The notes beneath the pieces were generated by a model. The model saw only the letters and a program-made list of their open reading frames with translations, did not search any database and was not told the origin of the DNA. Below are positions 34,346-46,449 of a stretch of 64,000 bases of DNA, one piece after another (within the stretch, counting starts at the first letter, position 1; the number at the start of each line of letters is the position of its first letter). Position numbers and translations under genes: made by a program. Source of the stretch: Tenrec ecaudatus (Eukaryota > Chordata > Mammalia > Afrosoricida > Tenrecidae); contig NC_134546.1 in NCBI RefSeq assembly GCF_050624435.1, positions 76,921,700 to 76,985,699 on the forward strand. Direction: 5' to 3'.

Positions 34346-34360
34346 AGAGGTAGGTCTTTT

Positions 34361-35026
34361 AAAACTAATTTCAGATTTGTTCTGCCTGGTGCCAGTTAGG
34401 TGAATATTTTTATGAATTGATTCCTAGATTTTCAATTATTTTCTTCTGCATAGAGTCAGGTCTGCATGCATTTGGGCAGTGACTACACTCCTGCTACCCT
34501 AGCCACCATCAAGAGAAGAGAAGGAAATTTATTTTGTTTATTACCTACATCTTAATATAATGATCTGAAATCGAACAAGTATTATCTTAAGTCCGTGCTC
34601 CTGGCAGAACCTATTCACTTTAACACATGAAACTTTAAACTATTTTAAACGTTTTAGGCTAAACAAATTCATCCAAGACATCTACTTCAGCGAAGTCCAG
34701 ACCTTTGTCTTTTTACTTTTTCTCCCTTTTACATGTATGTTTAAATTCTTTTTGTGACATGAGTGAAGCTTTACAGTGCACATCACTTTTCCATTCCACA
34801 ACTTATACACATTGCGTTTCCAGTCATTGATTGCAATCTCCACAAAGTAACTTCCCTTATCCTACTTCCTATCTGAGCTTCTCTTTTTCAGTCCTCTTTC
34901 TTTTCTGACCCCTTTGAACTTTATCCTTTGGCAAATGCTGCCCTTGTTCTCAAATGATTGATAATTCTAAGGTTTACTTACATTCTTTTTTTCTTTGCAT
35001 TTGTTGCCATCATAATCTTCTTTTAA
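34361..35026. other. No gene recognised
   Basis: AT-rich spacer between the FABP5 retrocopy and the large L1. No VH motif or long frame was seen. Confidence 0.45.
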
Positions 35027-38000
35027 AAAAATAATACTTTCATTGGGGCTCTTATCACAATGCATACATGCATCCAGTGTGTCAAGCACATTTGCACATA
35101 TGCTGCCATCATCATTTTCAAAGCATTCCCTTCCCACTTGAGCCCCTGATATCAGATCCCCATTTCTTCTCTTTTCCTGCCCCACCTGACTCCCTCATGA
35201 ACCCTTGATAAGTTATAGATTAGTTTCATATCTTTTATCATCCTCTGTCACACCTCACCCACTTTCCATTGTTCATCCCATATGTCCATCTTTGTGATTG
35301 ATTCCCCCTTTTTCCCCTCACCCTCCTATAATTCTTCTAGTATCTCTAATATCATTGATGGCCCTGAGGGGTTTATCTATCCTGGATTCCCTGTGTTTTG
35401 GGCGCTTATTTGTAGCAGTGTGCATGCACTGGTCTAATTAGATTTGTAAGGTAGAGTTGAGGTCATGATAGTGGGGTGAAGGAAGCACCAAAGAACTAGA
35501 GGAAAGTTGTTTTTCATCAGTGCTATGTTGCTCCCTGGCTGCCTCATCTCTTTCCTGTGACCCCTCAGAGAGGGTATGTCCAATTGTCTGCAGATGGGAA
35601 TTGTGTCTCCACTCCATGTCCTCCACCCCCATTCACCTTGGGTATGGTTTTGTCTGGGTCTTAGATGCCTGATACCTGATTCCATCAGCACCTCATGATC
35701 ACACAGCTTGATGTGCTTCTTCCATATGGGTTTTGTTGCTTCTGAGATAGATGGTGCTTGTTTATCTTTAAGCCTTTAAGACCCCGGACACTATACCTTT
35801 TGATAGCTGGGCACCATCAGCTTTCTTCACCACATTTGCTTGTGTCCTCATTTTGTCTTCAGAGATCATGTCAGGGAGGTGAGCATCACAGAATGTTGGA
35901 TTGTTAGAACAAAGTGTTCTTGTGTTAAGGGAGTACTTGAATGGAGGCCCAGTGGCCATCTGCAACCTTAATTCTTAACATATAGATATGAGTGCACAGT
36001 TATATCCCCCTCTTGTTATATGGGTATTTACATATATATGGCTGTATTTAGGCCTCTATACATGTTCTTTGCCTCCTGATTCATTCCTCTATTTCCTTTT
36101 ACTTTCTTCTTCTCCCACCATCATGTTTGACCTTCATTCAGGTTTAGTAATTCCTTGCTGCTACATTGCCCTTGATTAAGCCCCACAAGGCATCCTATGG
36201 CCTTCCTTCAATTGATTATAGCTCACATGTTGTTCCCTAGTCCCTGGGTTGGTTCCTCCCCCCTTTCCTTTCTCCCACCTCCCCTTCTCCCATATCACCC
36301 CAGAAAGATTGGTCCCATTCATTTCATCTCCTAATTCTTTATCCCGCCTGTATTATCTATATAGACATGCTTATGTCTATTCACTAATAAGTGCAAAAAA
36401 ACCAGGCAAAGCCAAATTAAACAACACAGGAAGTCAAAACAAAATAAGAAATAAATAACAACAACAGAAAAGTCTATAGACAGTTCAAGGTATGTTTGTT
36501 GGCCTTTACGAGTGTTTCCCAGTTGAGACTGATAGGGTGCCACACTCTGTCTCCAAGGTTTATTTTTGTTATTCCCTGGGGCTTTCATCACTCTGCTCCC
36601 CTGCTGCTCTACTGCATGCCCTCCGTGCCTCACCCCAGCGTGATGAGGCCAGACCAGATTGTGCAGTATTCCCACACTATGTCTCCAGTGCTGTCCCCTG
36701 CAGCACCCTGGTTCAGTAAGGGATGCCTTATCCCATGGTGGGGCCAGCCCTATGATGCTCCCCATGTGTTGTCTGTTCCAAGCAGGATCATCATCCTTGG
36801 GACTTGTTTGCACCAGGATGTCCCCTCCTCCCTCTTCATCCCTTTTCATTTCTGCTGTGTGCTCTAATCCAATGCACCCCTCTCCGCAACCTGTAGCCCA
36901 GTGCTGTCCTCTGAAGTGCATTCTTCACAGTGGGGGGCGGGGGTGGGAGGGTGTACACATAGTTGGGATTGGGGCCAGCCCCTAATACCTCTCTATTGGT
37001 TCCCTGGTTCAGGCCAGTATGCTATATTCACTTCCTGGAGCATCAGGTTGAAGCCTGGTCTCTCTCCCTCTCCTGTGGAGATAGAAACAATACCTTCCCC
37101 TTTGGTTGGTAATGCCCTTCTCCCCGCATGCCACCTGTAGGAGGCATCCACTGATCAAGGTGTTTAGTATGGGTGACTATTTAGCCCCTGTGCCTTTGTG
37201 ACTTTGCAGACAAATGCAGCAAAATGACTGTTATTTGGGACCTTGCTGCTAAAAACATTGAGAGATAACTCAGTTATTTACTTAAAAGAATCTCTAAAGA
37301 TTCTTTTGAATCTTGCATATCCGTGTGATTGTCTTAGAACAGTGCTTTTGTTATTGAAATGTTAAGAAAGTGTGACTAGTTAAGTAACATTTGCATAGAT
37401 AAGAGTTTAGGAATGTTTTTTTTTTAAGTTTTTGATGTTTATTTTGTAACCAATCCCATGTAAGAAGAGTATCAAAACCAAACTTCCAATATACTGGGTA
37501 CTTCAGTCCATCAGAGTGTCATCCTCCCGATCCCATGCTTTGTACATATCTCTTTCTTTTCCTTTCATCTTCACACCTCATTCGAACTCAACTTGATGCG
37601 GTATAGCTGGTCTAATCCCCTGCACCCACCCATGTATTTTTGTTTTGTTTTTTTTTTTCCTTTTTCTTTCCCTCTTATTTCGTTGGCTGCCATATGTATC
37701 CCTGAATTGGGTTTGGCCCCTGCCATAGTTACTAGACCTCACCCGAGGGATGTATGCATATAGTTTTTCCCTTATGCCCCATTTTTTTTAAAGCTTACCT
37801 AAGTGGACTTATGTTGTACTTCTCCTTTTGTGCTTGACTTACTTCACTGAGCACGATTTCCTTCATGTGGCAATGTGCTTCATGCATTCATCACTGCTTT
37901 TTAGAGATGTATAGTACTCTATTGTATGTATGTACCACAGTTTTGGGTTTTTTTCTTCAGTTCGAGTTGATGGAAATTTGGGTTGCTTCCAACTGCATTT

Positions 38001-40965
38001 GAGAACTGTTCTGCAATGAATATTGGAGCACAAATATTTGGCCATGGTTTGTTTCTAGCCTCCTCTGGGTTTATATCCAGTAGGGGGTTTGCTGGGTCAT
38101 ATGGTAGATCAATCTGCATTTGTTTTAGATATCGCCAAATTGATTTCCATAGTAGCTGTACATACTTACAGGTTCACCACCAGTGGATGAGAGTTCCTAT
38201 TTTCCCACGGCCCTGCCAAAATTTGTTACTTTCTGATTTTTTTAATTGGGGTAGCTTTGAGGGTGTTTGGTGGTATCTCATAGTTATTTTAATTTACATT
38301 TCTCTTGTGGTTAAAGATTAGGAACCCTTTCTCATATGTTTATTGGCCATTCGGATTTCTGTCCCTGTGAAACTGCTGTTCAGGTCCTTTGCCCTTTTCT
38401 TAGTGGGCAATTGGGTTTTCTCTTATTGTAAGCTTGCAAAGTATTGTAGATTTTAGTAATAAGGTCTTTGTCTGATGTGTTATTGCTAAAGATGTTTTCC
38501 CAGTCAGTGGACTCACTTAGTATTCTCTTGGTGAATTCTTTCGATGTACATAGGTTTTTTACCTTCAGTATAACCTACTTGTCAATTTGTGGTTCATCTG
38601 TATCTGTGTCCTTCCATATTTCTGATAGCCTATTTATTCCCTGCACCAAAGTTCCCAGGTTGGTCCCAATTCCCTCATTGATGGCCCTAGTAGTTTGGGC
38701 TTTTATTCTTGTGCATGGAGTGAGATAAGAGCCTTGCTTCATTTTTCTGCAGGAAATTATCCATTTTTTCCAGCATCATTTGTTGAAGTTAGTATCCATT
38801 TCCCATTTGATATTTTTGGGCCCTTATCAAAGATCAGTTGTCTGTATGGTGATGATCTTATTTCTGGGTTTTTAGTTCTTTTCCATTGGTATCTGTCATT
38901 ATACCAGTACCACACTGTCTTGACCACTGTGGCTGTATAATAGGTGCTAAAATCAAGTAGAGCAAGCCCTCCTTCTTTGTCCTTCTTCTTGAGGAGTTCT
39001 CTGCTAAATATGGGCTTCTTCCCTCTCTATATGACGTTGGTAATCAGTTTTTCCAATTCCTTGAAGAAGAATGGTGGTATTCATATTGGGATAGAATTAA
39101 ACTTGTATAATACCTTGGGCAGAACTGGCATCTTTACTACATTGGATCTTCTAATCTGTGAGCATGGGATATTCTTCCATTTGTTGAGATCACTCTTGGT
39201 TTCTTCTAATAGTGTTTTGTAATTTTCCTCATACAAATCTTTTGTTTTTTTTAGTCAGGTATATTCCTAGATATTTCCATTTGTGCTTAGCTATTGTAAA
39301 GAGTACTACCTTTTTAATTGCCTCTTCTGTGATCTTTTCTGATGTATATTGCAGTCTGATAGACTTCTGTTTGTTGATCTTGTATCCTGACACTCTGCCA
39401 TATTCTGCTATCACTTCCAATACTCCACTTGTGGAGTTTTGGGGATTTTCAATATATAAAATCATACAGTCTGCGAATAATGAGAGTTTTGCCTCTTCCA
39501 TCCCCAGACGAATATTTTTGGTGTCTTGTCCCTGCCTTACATTGTTAGCTAGGACCTTCAGTATGATATTATATAGGAGTGGGGACAAGGGACATCCTCG
39601 TCTGGGCCCCCTTTTCAGTGGAATTGTGTTTTTATTTTCTCCATTGACTACCAGGTTGGCTGTTGTTTTTTTATATATATAGCTTGTATAATAGTGAGGA
39701 ATTTCCCTTCCATTCCTAACTTCTTGTTGTCTTAATCAGGAATGGATGTTGTCAAATGCTTTCACTGCATCTATTGATATTATCATGTGGTTCTTAATTT
39801 TCATGTCATTGTGGCGAATGAACAATCCCTGCATCCCTGGTATGAATCCCCACTTGGTCATGGTGAATTATTTGTTTCATATGCTTTTGTATTCTATTGG
39901 CTATATTTTATTAAGGATTTTTATATCGATGTTCATTACAGTTATTGGTCTGTAATTTTCAATTCTTTTAGGATCCTTGCCTGGTTTAGGTATCAGAGTT
40001 ATACTAGCTTCATAGAACAAGTGTGGGAGTTTTCCATCTTTTTCTATGTTTTGAAAGAATTTGTGTAGGATTGGAGTCAGTTCTTCCCTGAATGATTGCT
40101 AGATTTCTCCTGTGAAGCCATCTGGCCCAGGGGATTTTTTTCATTGGTAAACCCTTGATAACCTCGTCTATTTCTTTGATTGCTATGGGTCTGTTGAGAT
40201 TTTTTTAAATTTAATTTTTGGTAGCTCTCTTGGGATTCTTGACGTCCATCTGGGATAGTCTAGGGAGTGAATGTTTTTCTAAGTATTCGTCCATGTCTTC
40301 CAATTTGTTGAATTCATTAGAGTACAGGCATCCATAGTACTAAGTAATTATCCTTCTTTATTTCATTAGGGTCCATTGTAATGTCCCCTGATTCATCTCT
40401 CATCCTTGCTACTGAAATTTGTTCCTTCCTTTCTTTGGTTAGATTTGCCAGCGGTCTATCAATTTTGTTAATCCTTTCAAAAAACCAACTTTTAGCTGCA
40501 TTAATTTTTCCATAGTTTTCTTGTTTTCCCTCTCTCGTATCTCAGCCCTGATTTTTATTATTCCTTTCCTTTTGCTATTAGTAGGAGTTTCCTGCTCACT
40601 TTGCTCTAATTGGTGAAAGTTTTGTGCCAGCATATCGGCCACAAATCTCTCTTCCTTAACATGTGTGCATGTATTGCTATCAAACTTCCTCTGATAAATG
40701 ACTTTGCTTTCCCGAAGGTTTTGATGCATCGTATTTTCATTCTCAATGGTTTCTAGAAACTCCATGATTTCATCTCTGATCTTGGCCAACCACTCTTTTT
40801 GCAATAGAGATTTATTCATTTTCCAATTGTTTACACTTGTTTCCTTCATCATCCCTTTGTTGATTTCCAGCCTTATAGCATAGTGGTTAGAGAGACTGCC
40901 ATCTGAATTAGGTAAATTTCCTGACATCTTTTCAATTGTTGCAAATCTATGGCTACCCATGTTAA
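35027..40965 (-). mobile_element. Large 5'-truncated L1, antisense (about 5.9 kb with an inserted LTR)
   Basis: From the right, the minus strand reads the end of the endonuclease domain and the linker (40960-40439, 173 codons, with SNHYAIRLEI and NENTMHQNLRE). The reverse-transcriptase core follows at 39588-39229, with SPLLYNI and a FADC box where FADD is expected. The C-terminal region is near 38119-37863 (WPNICAPIFIAEQ...WYIHTIEYYTSLK). The 3' UTR, about 2.2 kb without the LTR, extends to 35027. ORF1 and most of the endonuclease are missing, and ORF2 is broken by stops and frameshifts, so the element is inactive. It is the reference copy for the many L1 3' ends in this window. Confidence 0.9.
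37136..37624 (+). mobile_element. Solo LTR (489 bases) inside the L1 3' UTR
   Basis: Second copy of the LTR at 20147-20640. It has the same TGTAGG start, the same 'gagataactcagtt' and 'ggtacttcagtccatcagag' blocks, and a TGCA end. The flanks GCCACC (37130-37135) and CCCACC (37625-37630) match at 5 of 6 bases. The two copies sit at different points of the L1 3' UTR, so they are independent insertions and not part of the L1. Confidence 0.75.
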
Positions 40966-41340
40966 CCCCTAGGGTGTCCGCACAAAATAGCTAACAGTAT
41001 GGGGAACTCTGGTGTGGGGTCTTGTGACTAGCTTTGAGGCTCTTTTCGAGTCTGGGATTATGACCACTTTTAGACAACAGCCTGGAGTAATAGCTGCTCA
41101 CTGCAGGACTAGGATGCCCGCAGGGACTCTCATCTGGTGAAGCCCAGGAGTTTAGCACAATGAACCTAGAGCGTTTCAGTGCCTTCTCAGTTAGCTTTGT
41201 GAGTGAGAAAAATTTTTAAGTGGGAGTCTGGGAAGACCCTAGTGCCCTGATTCTAATTTTAGGACTCAGCCTCTCAGTCTCATTCTCCTTACCTCTTAAT
41301 TTTCTAGGCTGGCTTCAGGAGCTCTGTGAAGGTAATCTAC
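40966..41340. other. Spacer without recognised feature
   Basis: Sequence between the L1 5' truncation and the RTE fragment. No gene seen. Confidence 0.4.
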
Positions 41341-42000
41341 CTGGGCACTATCTTCCCTCTCTCCACAACATGTAGTTTTAAGTCATCTGCATATCACAGA
41401 TTATTTTCAGGATTTAATACATCCAAGATATCATGTTTTCCATTTAGTACAGCATCTCAGATTATTTGTTCAGCATAGCATGGTGCACAGAGAAACTGCT
41501 GACATTTCCAAGCATTCTGTATTTCTGTGATGCACAATGAACGCCCATGGAAGAAACAACCAAGAAATCACAGAGCAGATTGCATTGAGTAAAAGTGTTA
41601 AAAATGACTTTGTGGATATGCTTAAAATACTTGCCAGAAAATATGGTCACACATTCTATAACCACCTATTCTAAGACAATATCTCAAAAACAAAGCCAAA
41701 CAAACAAACAAAAATAGCACCAATGAATAATGGGATTTAGTATATTTGTAACTTTGTAAACTGAATGTCTCCTTCAGTTAGGTACCTATTCATGCCCTTT
41801 CCCTATCTTGAATTTCAAAACTCTGTACATATTTGACTGTCACAACTGGTATTAAGTAAGATGTTATGATAAAGAAAAAAGAGTGAACTCTCAAGAGAAT
41901 GTGCAGAGAAATGAGAAAACCTAGTAGAGTAAGTGTTTACTATTAATTGGGGGGTTTTACTGAGTTCAGAATTTCTTAACATTCCCTATTACTATTCTCT
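41341..42000 (-). repeat. RTE remnant plus shared tail, copy B
   Basis: The RTE reverse-transcriptase end ('acatgtagttttaagtcatctgcatatcacagatta') leads into the same tail as 25201/27530 and 63461-64000. The tail ends about 1.8 kb upstream of the VH at 43808, as in copy A where the distance is about 2.0 kb. Confidence 0.7.
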
Positions 42001-43667
42001 ATACCTCTCTCAAACTGACTTCCCTCGCCTATCAGAGTATCTAGCACTCTATTCCTGCCCTCACCTCCCCATACACAACCCTGATACCTCTCTGTTCTCC
42101 TCCAAGAACAATGAATTCCACCTCACCTCTGGATATTCATGTTCCATTCTCCCTACATTTATCCATCCTCACAGTCTTACCACATTGACTTTCAACATGA
42201 GAGGCACTGGAAGATTCCATCACAGTAACATCTTCTCTTATTGCAGGTCCTAAGGTGAATGACACGGGAAAAAACATACTGCTCACTACTGCACTTTCCT
42301 GATTCTAATTGTAATTAACCAGCAAACTGACAGAGCCCTGCCCCCTGTCTCCTGCCACACCATAATGTGCCTTTTCTCTTGGGTCATCCTTTTCATATTT
42401 CATCCTTATGAATATTTCAGGCCACTTTTTCACAATGAGTCATCTTCCCTACACTCTCCATTGAGTGTGCTGAGTCATGTTTTACCTTGAAAATCTCAGC
42501 GTGCATTTCTGTGCTTTCCCGGGGAGATACACCGTGCAGTTGCATGTGTCAACTCAGCCTTCTTTGACATGAAGGGAAAGCGTCCACAGAATGTTCTAAA
42601 CCATTCAAGTGTTCCTTTGCAAATGATTAGAAGCAATGCCTGAGCTCCTAACAATTAAATAGCAAACAAACAAAAACCATATATACATATTTTAAATGCT
42701 TCATTATATTGTTTGTTCTTTTTCTGCCATTTCTCCTAGATAATACATTTTAAAATACCAGGTTTTCCCCTAGAACTTATGAAGAAATTTCTCCACCATT
42801 CGTCCTTAATTACCTGTCCCCAAGACAGCCATGCATAGGAACTTGTGTCTGGACGGTGAAGTACCAGACAGTGTTTTGTTCTTCTGTGCATAAGATCACT
42901 GTGGGTCAGAACTGACTCAATAGCACCTAACCACCACAGACACAACGACCACATGACCAGAGCACCAATACTGCTTTCATTAAGGACACAATGTGTTAAT
43001 GGTACGAATACATTCTAATTGCCCAATAATTGGTGTACTTCCATCAGGACACCTATCCTGGTGGGGAATTGTGTAGAAATTCAAAGGTTACAGGATGATG
43101 ACCAGGGCTCATATTAAAAAGTTGTAAGAAAATATAAAACTGCACTTGTGAGAAAAAGGGCAAATAACTTGTGCCAAGTATTTTTTTTTTTACTCTTTTA
43201 AACCCTTCATGACTTTGTACCTACTTATTCTTCTAGGATAGCATGGGATGTTCTGAGAATTTATTTTGAAAACTTTTGTTCATCCACCCTACAACCCTGA
43301 TCTTGCCCTTTCCAAAATATTTTTGTTCCAAAATATCAAGGGATACTAAGAAAGAACATACTGTGTTCCTCAAATACACAAAAGTACAGTTTTTACATTT
43401 CTGCTTGTAGTATTATTCCTATCAAACAGATTTATAATTTATACATGTATTTTTCATGTAAAGAGAAAAATAAAATGAATTAATGTGTGATGATAATTTA
43501 CTGTAGAAAGTCACACACACAAAAGAAAGTCATATCATACATGTTATTAATGGTATTATCCTTGTGCCCTTCACAACACATCTAAAACACTCAGATCAGT
43601 TCTAGGAACAGAACAAGCATATCTCAGAAGTCATGCAACTCCATTTATTGCTATAGAGTAGGAGCGC
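42001..43667. other. No gene; SINE tail at 42880-42950
   Basis: Contains a detached AfroSINE tail ('agatcactgtgggtcagaactgactcaatagcacctaacc'). The plus frame 41933-42253 is Ser/Leu/Tyr-rich and unassigned. Confidence 0.5.
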
Positions 43668-43675
43668 ATGCAAAT
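43668..43675 (+). promoter_or_regulatory. VH promoter octamer of a clan III pseudogene
   Basis: Perfect ATGCAAAT with a TATA-like GATAAAA at 43693-43699, 18 bases downstream. The promoter architecture matches that of the functional VH at 29862. Confidence 0.8.
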
Positions 43676-43807
43676 TCAGCCCTTCCTCTGCTGATAAAAT
43701 CCAACGCAGCCCCAACGCTGAAGCTCTGGAAGTGCTCCTAGATTCTCAGGAGTCCCCACTCAGTGATCAGGACTGAGCACAACACAGACAGCATGAGTCT
43801 GTGCTGA

Positions 43808-44240
43808 ATGGAGTTTGTCCCTGTTGCTATTTTAATAGGTGATTTTGTCAAGAACCAGTTTGTGTGCTTGGGCGAGAGTGAGAGACATGGTGATTATGTC
43901 TGATGGCTTTCCTGCCCAGGATATCTGTGCTTGCAAATGTCGAGAGTGAGGAGCAGCTAGTGGAATATGGGGGTGCCTGGTGGCAGTCTGGGGGGTCTCT
44001 GAGACTCTCCCGAGCAACTTCTAGTTTTCCCTAAAGAGCTATGCCATGATCTGGGTCCAACAGACTCTAGGGAAGGATCTGCAGTAGGTCTCAAGAATTA
44101 GTACCGGGTGGTGGTACATAATACGAAGACTCTGTGAAGGGTCAATTCACTATCTCCAAAGACAACTCTTTGACCGTGTTGTATCTATGCACGATCAGCC
44201 TGAAATTCGAGAACGTGCCTTTGTATTACTGTGCTACCAT
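43808..44240 (+). pseudogene. IGHV clan III (IGHV3-like) pseudogene
   Basis: The leader exon begins at 43808 (MEFVPVAILI, shorter than usual) and ends at 43838 before a GTGATT donor. An upstream ATG at 43793 stops after four codons. The acceptor is lost: 'cttgcaaat' at 43932-43938 has CAA where CAG is expected. FR1 from 43948 reads EEQLVEYGGAWWQSGGSLRLS, with Cys22 replaced by Arg (CGA 44011-44013). One base is missing around CDR1. The FR2 Trp is TAG at 44085-44087, and further indels affect CDR2 and FR3. The final Cys (44230-44232) survives. With at least five independent lesions it has been dead for a long time. Confidence 0.9.
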
Positions 44241-44280
44241 GACAGTGAGGAGATTCAGATTCAACCAGGATACAAGACTC
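44241..44280 (+). promoter_or_regulatory. Degraded RSS
   Basis: Heptamer GACAGTG (44241-44247) lacks the critical first C. The best nonamer ACAAGACTC at 44272-44280 gives a 24-base spacer. Probably not used. Confidence 0.6.
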
Positions 44281-44984
44281 CCCTGCAGCGAGCAAACAGG
44301 CCCCTAGGGGGCACTCAATATACACAGAGCACCAGCCTCAGGTCTAGGAGCAGGTGCAGATGGAGATTCAGGACTGCTTTCCTGTTGCGGTATTGGTTGC
44401 GGTATTGGTGTTCTTCTCCATCTCTTCATTTCCTTCAGAGAATCTCTCTATTGTAATATCACCATGCAGTGCCCATCCCTGATACATTTACAAATCTGTA
44501 TTATAACAAGCAACAGTTCTGTAGAAAAATCAGTCTGTTTTGTATGGAGGAAAATTAATCAGTCATGTGGTTCTCAGAAACAGGGTCCAGAAGAAACTCA
44601 GGGAAACTTGGAGGTTTGGATCTAATGAGATTTAGTGATGGAGCGATTGGGTGTTCCCAGAGATTAGAATTTGAATTGGATCAGAAAGACGGGCTATTAA
44701 AACTCTCCAAATGATGCCCGAAGAGGAAGATGGTGATGTGCTGCTGAAAGGACAAACTGAGAGCAGAGGTTTCCATAGAATTCCTGATTGTGACATTGAG
44801 TTCCAGGTTAGAGTTATGCAGGTGGCTAGGTAGGGAACGAACCACATTAAGCAGATTGTGGCTCCCATCTTCAGTTGGAAGTGTGCAGGTCGTACTCAGC
44901 ACTGGTCCAAAGTCTCTTTGTGTCTTTATCCGTTTTCTGTCTCTCTTGTTCAGCAAGATGACATGATTCAGGAATGTTTATGCT
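44281..44984. other. VH 3' flank and unassigned sequence
   Basis: The first 80 bases have a typical VH 3' flank ('ctgcagcgagcaaacaggcccctagggggcactca'). Frames on both strands at 44632-45082 overlap without a family signature. Confidence 0.45.
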
Positions 44985-45710
44985 TCCCAAAGCAAGTCTG
45001 TTCACATTCTCAATTTGCCATGTTCATGAATGAGGACGCTCAATACCAAGGAAATGTCAATACTACCCAATGCTATCTTTAAATACAATGCGATTCTGAT
45101 CCAAATGCCAACTTAATCCTTTAAAGAAATGGAAAAATAATTACTCCATATGGAGAGTCCCAAAATAATCAAGGGACCCTCTCCCCAATATAAGAACAAA
45201 ATGAGCAGCTCACACAAACCCCCTCAAAACGATTCCACAGCCACAGCAGTCAAAACAGTCTGACACTCGTACAATGATAGGTATGTTGACCAATGGAACA
45301 GAATAGAAAACTAATAAATAACCCACCCACATGCGAGCAATTGATCTTCAACCAAGGCCCAAGCGACTTTATAAGGGAGAGCGATATTCTGATCAACAAT
45401 GGCGCCAGTACAATTGGATTTCCACACTCAGAAGAATGAAACCTCAGCTCTTGTACAAAATCGAACACAAGATGATCATCAGAGACCTCAATGTAAATCC
45501 CAGAGTTATAGAGACCATCTGTAAGGAAATATGAACGCATGTAAGTGCCCCCATTGCAAGGGAATACATATACTATCGTACATAGCAAAGAAAGTACACA
45601 AAGAAAACAACATAGATGAGAGTGTCCTTTGAAAACTGAGACTTTTATGTGCATCAAAAGAGCAAAAGGAAGCCAAACAACAAATAAAGAAACAAATGAA
45701 AAACTCTTGT
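44985..45710 (+). mobile_element. Old L1 ORF2 fragment, sense
   Basis: Parallels the C-terminal part of ORF2. The sequence has 'gaaatgtcaatactacccaatgctatctttaaatacaatgcgattctgatccaaatgccaac', then 'gtatgttgaccaatggaacagaatagaaaact', then 'gacctcaatgtaaatcccagagtt'. The frame 45331-45534 is a remnant of it. Confidence 0.75.
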
Positions 45711-46449
45711 AATTTTAAGCTGCGATGTTGTATGCCTATTCCGTGTACAACAACAGACAACTGGAGCAAATATGATTTCATTTTCCTTGGACATATTTTC
45801 TATCATTTCCACCTTTCATAATTTTGAGAGATGCAGGGCACTTTGATTAAGTGACTGACCAAACGTAATGTCAGGAGATGGGGGACTGCAAAACAAACCC
45901 AGAACATCTGTATCCAGATCTCAGTGTGATGCTGCTTCAGAGTGCAGGGAGTTCTCAGTAGCTCATTGAGAACATGTGTACCAACCCTGTTAGGAAAGTG
46001 ATGTGCTCATGGACAATGTCATGAGGTTGACACAATAGGACCCCTACTAACCATTGCTATGAAATTATATGAGATGATCGTAGAGATGGAGGTGAGCTGA
46101 ACTCGTGTGCAGCTACATCACAGTCTCAAGCTTAAATCGATCAGACAAGTTCCAAGAGCAGACAGTGAGATGGGGGTTTGGTGAAGTGAAAAGGATCAAG
46201 TGATGCTCTGCGAGTGTGCATATGAAAAGGGAACTGACTCAATGATCTCCATACGAAAAATGCTAGAATCTGTGCTTGAACCAATGGATTTTGGTGAAAT
46301 AGATGTGTTTTCATTTCAAAGCAATTGATTATTCCCTTCAGCAAATTCTGGTCCCAAAACATCCAATTGACAAGCACCGAGTGCTTGGATTTCCCGCTTT
46401 GTAAAATGTATATATATTAATTTGGAAATATACAGAGATTTTAATTCAG
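45711..46449. other. No gene recognised
   Basis: Unique-looking sequence leading into the duplicated VH 5' flank. No frame has a recognised family. Confidence 0.4.

Noticed and set aside
36331-36985. Overlapping frames of 108-196 codons on both strands
   Set aside because: They lie in the L1 3' UTR. They overlap each other on opposite strands and show no domain.
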